A stretch of 64,000 bases of DNA from Polyodon spathula (taxonomy: Eukaryota > Chordata > Actinopteri > Acipenseriformes > Polyodontidae), in contig NC_054538.1 of the NCBI RefSeq assembly GCF_017654505.1, positions 53,245,786-53,309,785 on the forward strand, given 5' to 3'. Every line of letters begins with the position of its first letter. The stretch's first letter is position 1. A model generated the notes under the pieces. It worked only from the letters and a program-made list of their open reading frames with translations. It was not told the origin of the DNA and did no database searches. Made by a program: the position numbers and the translations under genes. Shown one piece after another: positions 23,659-31,824 of this stretch.

Positions 23659-24476
23659 TTAACCTTTTGAGTAGCGAGTTCTAAAATGCACTGCCGGTCC
23701 TACGGAGTGAGTTTTTTTTTTTCTGTCTACTGCATGCACTTGATTATTACGAGTACAGCGTACAAACAAGCTGAAAGTTGTATGTATGTTTGTAATTAAT
23801 ACTGATGAAATACAGACAAATAATTTTAAAACCAATAAATATATATTTTTTATTCAGTCATAAGGAAAAATGTTGACTAAAAATTATATGTAGGCAATAA
23901 ACAATGGGGTAGAACAACAACAACAACACACAAAAAAGGACTGAACTAGTGAGCAAGAGAGAGAAGTGGGTAAACAGGTTGTGGGGGTGGAGGGAGTGAG
24001 TCTAATGCTTCAGCGTATGATTCTCCTTGAAGCATGGAACAAGGCACAAAGCTTGGCACTGCCTCTTCGCTGTCACTTGATGTTGATGGTAAATATTCTT
24101 CATTTATGTCTTCACTGACACACTTGCTGACATCCGATTCAGTGGAAGAATTGTATTTATTTGAATTTAAACCAGAATCTGAATTCAATATTATTACTAA
24201 TACTTCTTTCTCACTGAGCAATTTTCATTGGTTTACAAACACTGTTGACATTTTATGACTTGGTTTATATATGTAATTCAATCAATATCTGGCAGAGGGT
24301 GCAGGGGACCAGTAAAAGGTGTTACAGAAACCCTGTGTTACAATTCCATGTGATCAGGGGTTTTGAAGGCTCAGTAATTCAAGCTTAAAGTTGCAGAACG
24401 TACCAGTACATTCGTACTCCCTAGGGACTAGAGAGCAGCAAATGTACTGGTACGTTCATACTTCTCAAAGGGTTAA
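23659..24476 (-). mobile_element. piggyBac-type non-autonomous element, copy A
   Basis: The element 23663-24472 (810 bp) lies between TTAA duplications (23659-23662 and 24473-24476). Terminal inverted repeats are CCTTTTGAG on the left and CTCAAAGGG on the right, as in piggyBac-like elements. Subterminal inverted motifs include GTACTGGTACGTTC. It carries a minus-strand reading frame equivalent to the one in copy B at 29982-30841. It inserted into the Tx1-clade LINE. Confidence 0.85.
23946..24221 (-). CDS. piggyBac-derived acidic N-terminal open frame, copy A
   Basis: A 91-codon frame starting MLSEKEVLVIIL, followed by Ser/Asp/Glu-rich sequence (SSTESDVSKCVSEDINEEYL, SSDSEEAV) and a Pro-rich tail. 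This resembles the acidic N-terminus common in piggyBac transposases, without the DDE core. Copy B at 30241 encodes a closely similar protein with the same start. Both look like 3'-deleted transposase genes. No evidence of host function. Confidence 0.5.
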   Translation of the reverse strand: MLSEKEVLVIILNSDSGLNSNKYNSSTESDVSKCVSEDINEEYLPSTSSDSEEAVPSFVPCSMLQGESYAEALDSLPPPPQPVYPLLSLAH

Positions 24477-24497
24477 ATCATAAGCATTTGTATAGAG

Positions 24498-24746
24498 ATG
24501 AAGGGGAAGATGAAGGTTCAGCCTCCAAGGGTTATGGTCCCAGTTAATTGGGGCAAAATTCAAATTAAGTATTTGGATAAAGAGTTAAGAGACCTAACCT
24601 GGTTAATCATTCTGAGTAGGTTGCCAGTAAGAGAAATAATGTACAGACATGGTTGTGCTACTTTGTCTGATTGTGTAAGAGGCTGTGGAGGTCTGGAGAC
24701 TGTAAAACATGTTTTTTGGGAATGTATATTTGATGCTGATTTCTGA
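24498..24746 (+). pseudogene. LINE RT-associated zinc-binding segment
   Basis: The reading LSRLPVREIMYRHGCATLSDC then C-G-G-LETVKHVFWEC is the zf-RVT domain that follows RT in many LINEs, with the Cys/His pattern intact. It belongs to the LINE at 20864 and lies 3' of the piggyBac insertion. A stop follows FDADF. Confidence 0.7.
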
Positions 24747-25163
24747 AAATGTGTAGAACCTTTGTTTAAAAATATCTCTAGAATTGATGTGATGAATGTT
24801 CACTCAATTCTATTTGGAATGAATATGTACAATTTCTCAAAAATAGATTTTCAAAAGTTATGGGTCTTGACAGGAATTTGAAAGATAATACTATGGGAGA
24901 TAAACTCACTAGGGAAAAAGAAAAAGAAAGATATAGATGGTATAAAAACCTATTGTCTGTTTATGTCAAGAATAAAGAATCTGATTAAGATGGAAAAACA
25001 AATGCATGGAGAGAATGTTTGTAAAAATATATGGGGTAAGTTAATGGAGGAATTTAAATATTAATATGGGATGTATAAATGTTCTGTAAATGGTATGATT
25101 GTATGAATTATTGACTTTATTATATTAACTTGAAAATAATTTTTAATAAAAAAAAAAAATCCA

Positions 25164-25560
25164 AAGACCTTAGGCAGAAAATTATTTATTGTCATTAAGC
25201 TGGAGAAGGATAAAAGAAGATTTCCAAGCATTTGAGTATCCCAATTTCAGCTATGGTTTCTATTATCAAGAAGTACAAGACTCATTGTGCTGTCACAGCG
25301 CATCCTCAGTCTAGAAGAAAGAAGGTTCTTTCACTAAGAACAAGTAGAAGGAAGGAAGGAAGGAAGTGAGGAAGGTTAATAACAATCGGAGATTGACTGC
25401 CAAAGATATTCAAATTGAATTGGCTGAGAGTGGGACTGGGGTTTCCATTTCAACCATAGGTTGAGCATTGCATGGTGAAGGTCTCAATGGTCGCAAACCA
25501 AGAAAAAGCCACGCTTAGGAAAATGTCACAAGGACAATCGCTTAAAGTTTACAAAAAGAA
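25164..25560 (+). pseudogene. Tc1-like transposase, 3' continuation
   Basis: After the right LINE target duplication the reading resumes at EDLRQKI with the helix-turn-helix (ISKHLSIPISA...SIIKKYK) and then SRRKKVLSL, all usual in Tc1 transposases. A small (GGAA)n run near 25350-25367 and stops break it. The DDE catalytic part is absent. Confidence 0.65.
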
Positions 25561-25930
25561 GAATTGAATACTAAAACAGTTTCCAAAACACCTTAATACC
25601 TTTGCCTTTTTCAGTCGTGTACCATGATTACCTAATAAACCTGACTATCAGCGAACATAAACCTCACCTTTTGAGTCTAGGAGTGGGCATTTTCTTTTCG
25701 TTTGTATAGAAACAGTTCTAATACCTCCATCAATTAAGTAAGCACCCAAAAAGTAGATTACCTTGGCCTTTAACTCTAGGTTATGAGTACCAATAATTAT
25801 TTTACCTTAAGGTATCGTTCTATAAGTGAGTTAGTGGAGGCTTGGGAGGTTCATTTTTGAACCAAATTTTTCATCGTTAACCTGCTTTAATACTTCAGAA
25901 TGGAAGAATAAAATCAAGGTTCTGGAATGG

Positions 25931-26059
25931 CCTTAATAACAATCGGAGATTGACTGCCAAAGATATTCAAAGTGAATTGGCTGCAAGTGGGACTGGGGTT
26001 TCCATTTCAACCATAGGTTGAGCAAATTGCATGGTGAAGGTCTCAATGGTCGCAAACGA
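25931..26059 (+). repeat. Second copy of a Tc1 segment
   Basis: About 125 bp starting TAATAACAATCGGAGATTG repeats 25376-25500 with scattered differences. It is a partial duplication of the same Tc1 transposase region, with about 430 bp of unassigned sequence between the copies. Confidence 0.8.
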
Positions 26060-26600
26060 GTCCATCGATCGATTAAATAAACAAAGGAACAGTCCAATAC
26101 TTATGAAACTTCCAATCGTAAAACGTAAAAAAAAAAAAAATGCTTTGAAAATAAATAATATATTATTAACCATACTATAGATACAGAACATTTGAAAAGG
26201 AGTATGTGTTTTACGTTTTTTAAAAAGATGTTTTTCAAAAAGATAGTTAATAAATAAAAGCTCTTTAAAGATCTTTAGTACTTAAAGGTGACCCATACAT
26301 TTTGAAAACTGATGGGAACATAATATAGCCACGTGTTGTACTATGTACTGTATTAATGTATATTGCTTTTATTTTTCAAAAACGTACACGTGGTAATCTC
26401 TCCTGATTCCGAAAAATTCCCGAACTCCTTAGAACAAAAATGTCACGGGATGACCCCGGAATTCCAAAACAGATGTCTTGGAAACTTCATATAAAAAAAC
26501 GTTACTAGTTTACAATCCACAGTCATCCACTACAGCCTGTAGAATTAATGACGAACAGCATTTATGGTTCAAGTAGTCCTGTGCATGCCTGCGTAGATCC
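26060..26600. other. Unassigned
   Basis: AT-rich; no supported feature. Confidence 0.4.
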
Positions 26601-26609
26601 TGATATGTG

Positions 26610-27193
26610 TGCCATTTATTGTCCCCATTGTCTGAGGCAGACCGTATTTTTGATATACACGCAAGCTATCATTTGAGCTTCACTCTCATGGCATGGCAAT
26701 ATAGGTGGACAAGTGCCTGCAGACAAGAGAATGGCAGAACATATGTAGGTAACAATGAACAGTACTTTTGTCGACCCCAAATACATTGCCAACAACATTG
26801 TACTCTGCTGCAGTAGCCAGCTTGTAAAGTGCCATACCCACTCTCTTCTGCAGCGACACAGGTGTACAGACTTGTATTACCTGGGGCTCCATATCTACTC
26901 ACAAGTTCCACCACAAGATTGAACGTAGCTCTACTGACCTGAAAAATCCACTTCATCTGAGAAAAATTGATGAAGCACAACCTCCTCCCACCAGAAAGGG
27001 TCGATGTTGCGCCCACATTCTTCTTTCCTGTATATGTACAGGACACAGAGTTCTGTATATAGGGATGAACCAATTATGGGTGCCAGTGAAAAATACTTTA
27101 GATATGAGAGCAACAGTTGCACAATCCCTTTTCTGTTGATGCTTCAAACGGGAGTACGATCGCTGCCAAATGCACACGATGCTCTTCATCCAT
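26610..27193 (-). pseudogene. PIF/Harbinger transposase N-terminal fragment
   Basis: In reverse, ATG at 27193 opens MDEEHRVHLAAIVLPF. Later come QVSRATFNLVVELV (about 26950-26900) and, after a frameshift, KRVGMALYKLATAAEY and NVFGVDKSTV (about 26840-26770). This is the helix-turn-helix region of HARBI1-like transposases. The DDE nuclease domain is missing. At least one stop near 27100 and one frameshift inactivate it. Confidence 0.7.
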
Positions 27194-27588
27194 GATTGTC
27201 TGAATACTATACATGGACAGAGAACGCTTTTATAGAGTAACCTGGAAATAAATTGACAATTGGAGTCATTTGAGTATACTGATTATTTATTTTCTTTTTT
27301 ATTGCTTATAATTGGTAATCAGCTTATTCATTCTAATATAAACTGCTTTCGGCAAAACAATTTCAGCGAAGAAGACATGTTTCTATATTCGACACATCAT
27401 ATGGTTTTACAAAGCAATACCATTTTTCTATAGGCTATTTGAATTGTATTACCCCCTGGATTATTGCCTACCAGATTTGGAGTTAGTTGGCTGAACAGTT
27501 TTTCGAAAACAAGCAGTTAGATATTTCAGCCACATTTAGACAAATTTCTAGTTCAAACAGAGGCATGGACATGCATAATAGGCTACCC
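27194..27588. other. Unassigned
   Basis: Nothing that I can support. Confidence 0.4.
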
Positions 27589-27990
27589 CTAGTTTTTAAC
27601 GTAATACCTTTTTTCAACAGAAGCAGGAAGGCCCACAGCAACATGTTTTCCATTAAACTTAACTGACTTCACAAAAGAACACAGACAATGTTTTAAGTTA
27701 CTATCATAGTGTGAGAAGCTGCTTCTACAAGTTATCAGTTGTTCTACTATAAGGAATGGTGTTTCAGCATGTTTGCACAAATCCTCAAGAGAGCAGTAAC
27801 GGTTTGCTACTTCTTCATATATTTCTTTCTCGATCAACAGAATTGAGTAATTTCTCTTAAAATGAGATGCACAGCTTACATTGGTAAAACGCTTGCCATC
27901 CATTACAAATCTATTAAAGATCCTGCATTTTTTGTTTACCAGTTCATGGCCTAATTTGCCCTTGTGACAAAGACAGAATGATTCTTGGTA
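27589..27990 (-). pseudogene. CACTA-like (Transposase_21-type) protein, C-terminal part
   Basis: The minus-strand frame ending at 27589 includes KGKLGHELVNKKCRIFNRF, then FKRNYSILL, and PFLIVEQLITCRSSFSH. I recognise this as the C-terminal region of fish Transposase_21-like proteins encoded by CACTA/EnSpm-type elements, whose N-terminal parts lie at 28980-29918. The first ~35 codons of the apparent 168-codon opening derive from dispersed repeat B, not from the transposase. Recognition is from memory of the family pattern. Confidence 0.5.
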
Positions 27991-28405
27991 ATAAATCTCC
28001 CTCCCGACCTGTGAGGGGTCTGTGTAAAGGGAAGAGACCGCCCTTGACTGGATGGCCAGACAATTCATTCCCAGGGTTAGACGGAAGTCAGACATCTAGA
28101 AAGGGGGTGGAGCTACGGTACACTAAATCATCGACCTGGAAGGCAAATAATGTGGCAGCCGCTGATTGGAGGAGCGTTTGCGTTTGATTTACGGTTCAAA
28201 AGGGGGTGTAGCAAAGTGATCTGTTCCTTTGAATGGTTAATACTGAATCGGAAGGAAAACCCGTATTGTTATCGTGAGTGTTTTGCTTGTTTGTCGTCTC
28301 TAAAGAATTGCTTGTTTGTTGCTGTTAGACAGCTAATACGATCCGGAGCTGTGTTTTGTTTTACATGTGGGTGTTTAAGATCAGGACTATATTCGGGATC
28401 AACAC
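27989..28405 (+). repeat. Dispersed repeat B, copy 2
   Basis: It starts TAAATCTCCCTCCCGACC and resembles the beginning of 17187-17700, with similar downstream composition. It interrupts the CACTA-like remnant. Exact ends and target duplication were not determined. Confidence 0.5.
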
Positions 28406-28979
28406 TTTAAATTCAAAACACTATATGAAGGAGTTCCTAAAGCTGTTACACCATCCACAACACCAGCAGCCTTGTCAATTTTAACTTTTGTTGAACCAAG
28501 CTGCTCAAATATTTTCCAAAACAGCCCTGGAAAAATGAACGAACTGTGCACTGATATTTTGAAAAGTGCAGGATCTGTGTGATTTGTGGCAGCCCTTAGA
28601 CTTTGTAAACAATGGTAAATGAAGCCCATTCTGTTCAAATGTTTATTTATACATGTAATTTCGATTATAGTATGTCTATGTACAAACGCATAGCTTCAGT
28701 GGCGTATATGCACTTTGTTATGTAGGCAATGTAAAACCATTTATTTAAAAAAAAAAAAAAGATACTTATTTACATTGTTTCGGTTGTACAGTTTTGTATG
28801 TATATGATATACCTGCATATACACAAATATTCAAATAGTTGTTTATTTAATTTTTTTACGATTTTCTGAGGTTGCTCTTTATGTAGTACATCTGTATATA
28901 AACGCATTTCTGTTCAAATATCAGTTTATTTACAATGTTTTGGTTGTGTAGATACTTTATATGATGTTCCTGAATAAAA

Positions 28980-29400
28980 TTACGACTCATATTCAATTGT
29001 TTGTCCTTTTATGATAATATTTATGTTGTTTTTAATATGCCGGCCAAATTGACCGGTCATAGTTGTTCTAGCTTTGCCTGTAAACGCGGTTGTTCTACTG
29101 TTAACACCCATAATCACTGTATCATTCTCAACAGCTATATGGGCATGCTCAAGCATATCAAGCCTTTCCTTGGGCAGACCCTCCTTTACTGGATAGCATC
29201 TCACTATTCCTTTACCTTTTGGTACAATTTTGCCAGGCTGAGTACAAAAGTTGCCTCTACTAACTCCATTAATTGTTTGAAATTCTGCAGCATTGCCCTG
29301 GCAACTGAATCACAGACACATATTACAGCTGCACATTTACTTGTATGGTCTATTAATCTTATCCCTCAAAGCCACCCTGAAACAAAGTATTCATTTATTT
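28980..29400 (-). pseudogene. CACTA-like protein, middle part
   Basis: Reverse readings show NAAEFQTING, QPGKIVPKGKGIVRCYPVKE and MLEHAHIAVENDTVIMGVNS, which fit the middle of Transposase_21-like proteins. Stops and frame changes separate it from the N-terminal block. The frame 28399-28638 could be further degraded sequence of the same gene, but I cannot place it. Confidence 0.5.
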
Positions 29401-29423
29401 AATTAAAGGTGTTAGCAGTGTGT

Positions 29424-29918
29424 CTATTCTTGGTTTGACAGGTCCAAACCACATGAATGCAACATGACATGTCGCTGTTTTAATGGAAGTTCATTTATAG
29501 TGCACATCACTGGCCATATTAAATAATTAGAAGAAAAATAAGGCACCCCATCTGTGTTAAAAGTAAGTGTCATATTCAGGCCATTATCTAGAAACTGCTG
29601 TATTCCAGTGCTATTGTACATGCTGCTTGAAGCAAAATCACATGGCCTGAAATACTTAGCAGCATCATTATTTTCAAAAATAGCTCTCAACTGGGGGGCT
29701 AGTGGCATAGTCAGAAAATAGTTCTGATCTTTAAGATACTGATCCCTGTTAAAAAGTGTTCCACAATCAGGACAGATATAATCAGGATGGTCTCCAAAGT
29801 ATGAAGTGCAGCCCTTACAGTAAAAATGGAGAACAGATTTCTGAGATAGTGAAAAGAAAAGCTTGTCTATATAATATATATTTGTGGGAACACAACCAGG
29901 CACTGCAGTATTTAACAA
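29424..29918 (-). pseudogene. CACTA-like protein, N-terminal zinc and core-start region
   Basis: A 164-codon opening with a Cys-rich zinc motif (CKGC...CPDCG), NYFLTMPLAPQLRAIFENND and the family signature LTFNTDGVPYFSS...IWPVMCTINELP. In relatives the TDG-x-P-x-F segment leads into the transposase core. The preceding N-terminal sequence appears to continue across the piggyBac insertion into 30850-31050. The rest of the gene is broken, so no active product is expected. Confidence 0.6.
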
Positions 29919-29981
29919 GGTTAGTAAATCTGACCTTCACTATGCTCATATTCACTAGCTTTATAATGTCCTTTTTAATAA

Positions 29982-30845
29982 CCCTTTGAGTGGTGTGAAC
30001 ATAAGAGTCCAGTACGTTTTGCAGCCTTCTGCTCCCCAGGGAGTATAAATGTACCGGTACGTTCTGCAACTTGAAACTTGAATTACTGAGCCTATAAAAC
30101 CCCTGATCAGATAATAGTGTAACACTAGGTTTCTGTAACACCTTTTATTGGTCTCTTGCGACATCTGCCAGATATTGACTGAATTACATGTAATTATCCC
30201 AGTCACAAAAATGTCAACAGTGTTTATAAACTGACGAAAATTGCTCAGTGAGAAAGAAGTATTAGTAATAATACTGAATTCAGTTTCCGGTTTAAATTCA
30301 AATACATACAATTCTTCTACTGAATCGGATGTCAGCGAGTGTGTCAGTGAAGACATAAGTGAAGAATATTTACCACAATCAAGAGACAGCGAAGAGGCGG
30401 TACAAAGCTTTGATAGTTGCTCCGTGCTTCAAGGAGTATCATACGCTAGGGCATTAGACACTCTCACTCCCTCCACCCCCATAACCTGCTTACCTGGATA
30501 TGATTTATTCATGTCTCTCGCTCTCTCTCGCCCTTTTTTTGTTAGGATGTGTTGTTGTGGTTGTTCCACCCTGTTGTTTATTGTTTATTGCCTACCTGTT
30601 ATTTTTTAAGTCAAAACCTTTCCCTATGACTAAATTAAAAAATAAATGTATTTGTTTTATTTATTTACGGTAAAAATGATTTGTCTGTATCTCATCAGTA
30701 TTCATTACATATATACAAACACATAGCTTTCAGCTGGTTTGTACGCTGTACTCGTAATAATCAAGTGCATGCAGAAGAAAGAAAAAAAGAACTCACTTCC
30801 GTAGGACTGGCAGTGCTTTTTAGAACTCACTACTCAAAGGGTTAA
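29982..30845 (+). mobile_element. piggyBac-type non-autonomous element, copy B
   Basis: 29982-30841 (860 bp) begins CCCTTTGAGTGG and ends CTACTCAAAGGG. The right flank is TTAA (30842-30845); the left flank is ATAA, a one-base change from the expected TTAA. It is the same family as copy A at 23663, in opposite orientation, and it interrupts the CACTA-like remnant. Confidence 0.82.
30241..30609 (+). CDS. piggyBac-derived acidic N-terminal open frame, copy B
   Basis: A 122-codon frame starting MLSEKEVLVIIL; the first ~80 codons match the minus-strand frame of copy A at 23946 with about 20 changes. The acidic patches (ESDVSECVSEDISEEYL, RDSEEAV) are retained. No DDE domain. It is a deletion derivative of a transposase gene; the extra C-terminal ~40 residues read through non-coding sequence. 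Confidence 0.5.
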   Translation: MLSEKEVLVIILNSVSGLNSNTYNSSTESDVSECVSEDISEEYLPQSRDSEEAVQSFDSCSVLQGVSYARALDTLTPSTPITCLPGYDLFMSLALSRPFFVRMCCCGCSTLLFIVYCLPVIF

Positions 30846-31051
30846 ACATATTGTATAACACTCCCAAGTCTGTTCTTTCCTCCTTGCTGATGGCCTTATC
30901 GTCCTCTCTTAAAGCCCACGATAATTTAGTCTTCCGCGGGATATCTAGATTTTCATCTTGTAGATATCATTTACATATGCCTCTTGAATTTCTTCTCCCA
31001 TCTCCATCACTTTTATGAGCCATGTTATTAAAGTACATTTTCCAACTATCA
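30846..31051 (-). pseudogene. Possible CACTA-like N-terminal remnant
   Basis: In one reverse frame this stretch is open for about 40 codons (KTKLSWALREDDKAISKEER) and would join the CACTA-like reading beyond piggyBac copy B. Weak evidence. Confidence 0.3.
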
Positions 31052-31056
31052 GTGCT

Positions 31057-31755
31057 TGTAACAGGGAGAGATCTGTGCTGACTCTGCTGGCGTGTTCACG
31101 GGCTGCAGGAAGAGGGCGGCAGTCGCCCAACAACCGCCTGTGAGTCATGGCAGTGACACGGGGAGGTGGGAAAGTGTGAGTGTGGACTTTCCCCCTCTCT
31201 GAATGGCCGAGAGGCGGGTCTTGGGTGATTGTCGGTCCTATAAAATAACGCTCCGTTGTTTCCTCAGGTCTGCCCACTTAGACGCGCTAAGGGTGCAGAC
31301 ACTTTGATTCAGGACCGGGAATCAGCGAGACAGAGAGAGAGAGCGGGGAACCCTTGGGCAGACTCCGGCGTATTGTGAAAGAGCAGGCGAGATAGCCGAG
31401 AGAGTAGGACGGTGATCCGGGTCGTGCGGGTAGCGGCGACCGGGATAACGCTGCCGAGTGCAGCACCTTTTATTTGTAGTTTTATTTTCCCTTGTTCTTT
31501 TCGCCTTCTGTTTTCATTATTATTTCTTTGAGCACCTGCGAGTGCATTTGCAGGTCGTGTACCAGCTGTGGTATTTCCGTGGTGCTGTCTATCATCGTTG
31601 ATAGGCAGCCCACGGTCAACAGTGCCCTCTACCGGAGAGAAAAATTACAAGGAAAGGAAAAGAGCCGGCCTAGAATAAAACTGGGCACCTGTGTGGTGTT
31701 TTCCAAATACACCTGTCTGTCTCCTTGTCAGTGAATTACCCACACCCCTTCCACA
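31057..31755 (+). mobile_element. 5' LTR of the Gmr1-like element
   Basis: 699 bp, TGTAACAGGG...CCTTCCACA. A TATA box (tataaaata) at about 31239 probably sets transcription start, and a polyadenylation signal (aataaa) lies at about 31674. A purine-rich stretch (gagacagagagagagagcgg) follows at about 31327. Confidence 0.95.
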
Positions 31756-31757
31756 CG

Positions 31758-31777
31758 TGGTGTCAGAAGTGGGATTC
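31758..31777 (+). promoter_or_regulatory. Primer binding site, tRNA-Leu
   Basis: TGGTGTCAGAAGTGGGATTC is the exact complement of the 3' end (with CCA) of a vertebrate tRNA-Leu, probably the CAA isoacceptor. It begins two bases after the LTR. Confidence 0.88.
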
Positions 31778-31824
31778 ACTGGCACTGCCCCAAGCAGTGC
31801 AGCTATAGAAGGAGCAGACGAGCC

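Larger units (their letters stand above)
20864..25163 (+). mobile_element. Tx1-clade (Keno-like) LINE, degenerate, nested in Tc1
   Basis: Flanked by a 10-bp target duplication AAGACCTTAG (20854-20863 and 25164-25173). The order is a U2 snRNA-like 5' tag, ORF1 with a CCHC knuckle, an APE-type endonuclease, a short RT N-terminal piece, a piggyBac insertion (23663-24472), an RT-associated zinc-binding segment and a poly-A tail ending at about 25159. Most of the RT palm is missing. Frameshifts and stops are frequent, so this copy is dead. Assignment to the Tx1 clade rests on the ORF1 and endonuclease motifs. The Keno-like label rests on the U2 tag plus published U2 targeting by Keno elements, recalled from the literature. 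Confidence 0.7.

Noticed and set aside
30241..30609. Host protein-coding gene
   Set aside because: The frame lies wholly between piggyBac-type termini and is shared with the derivative at 23946.
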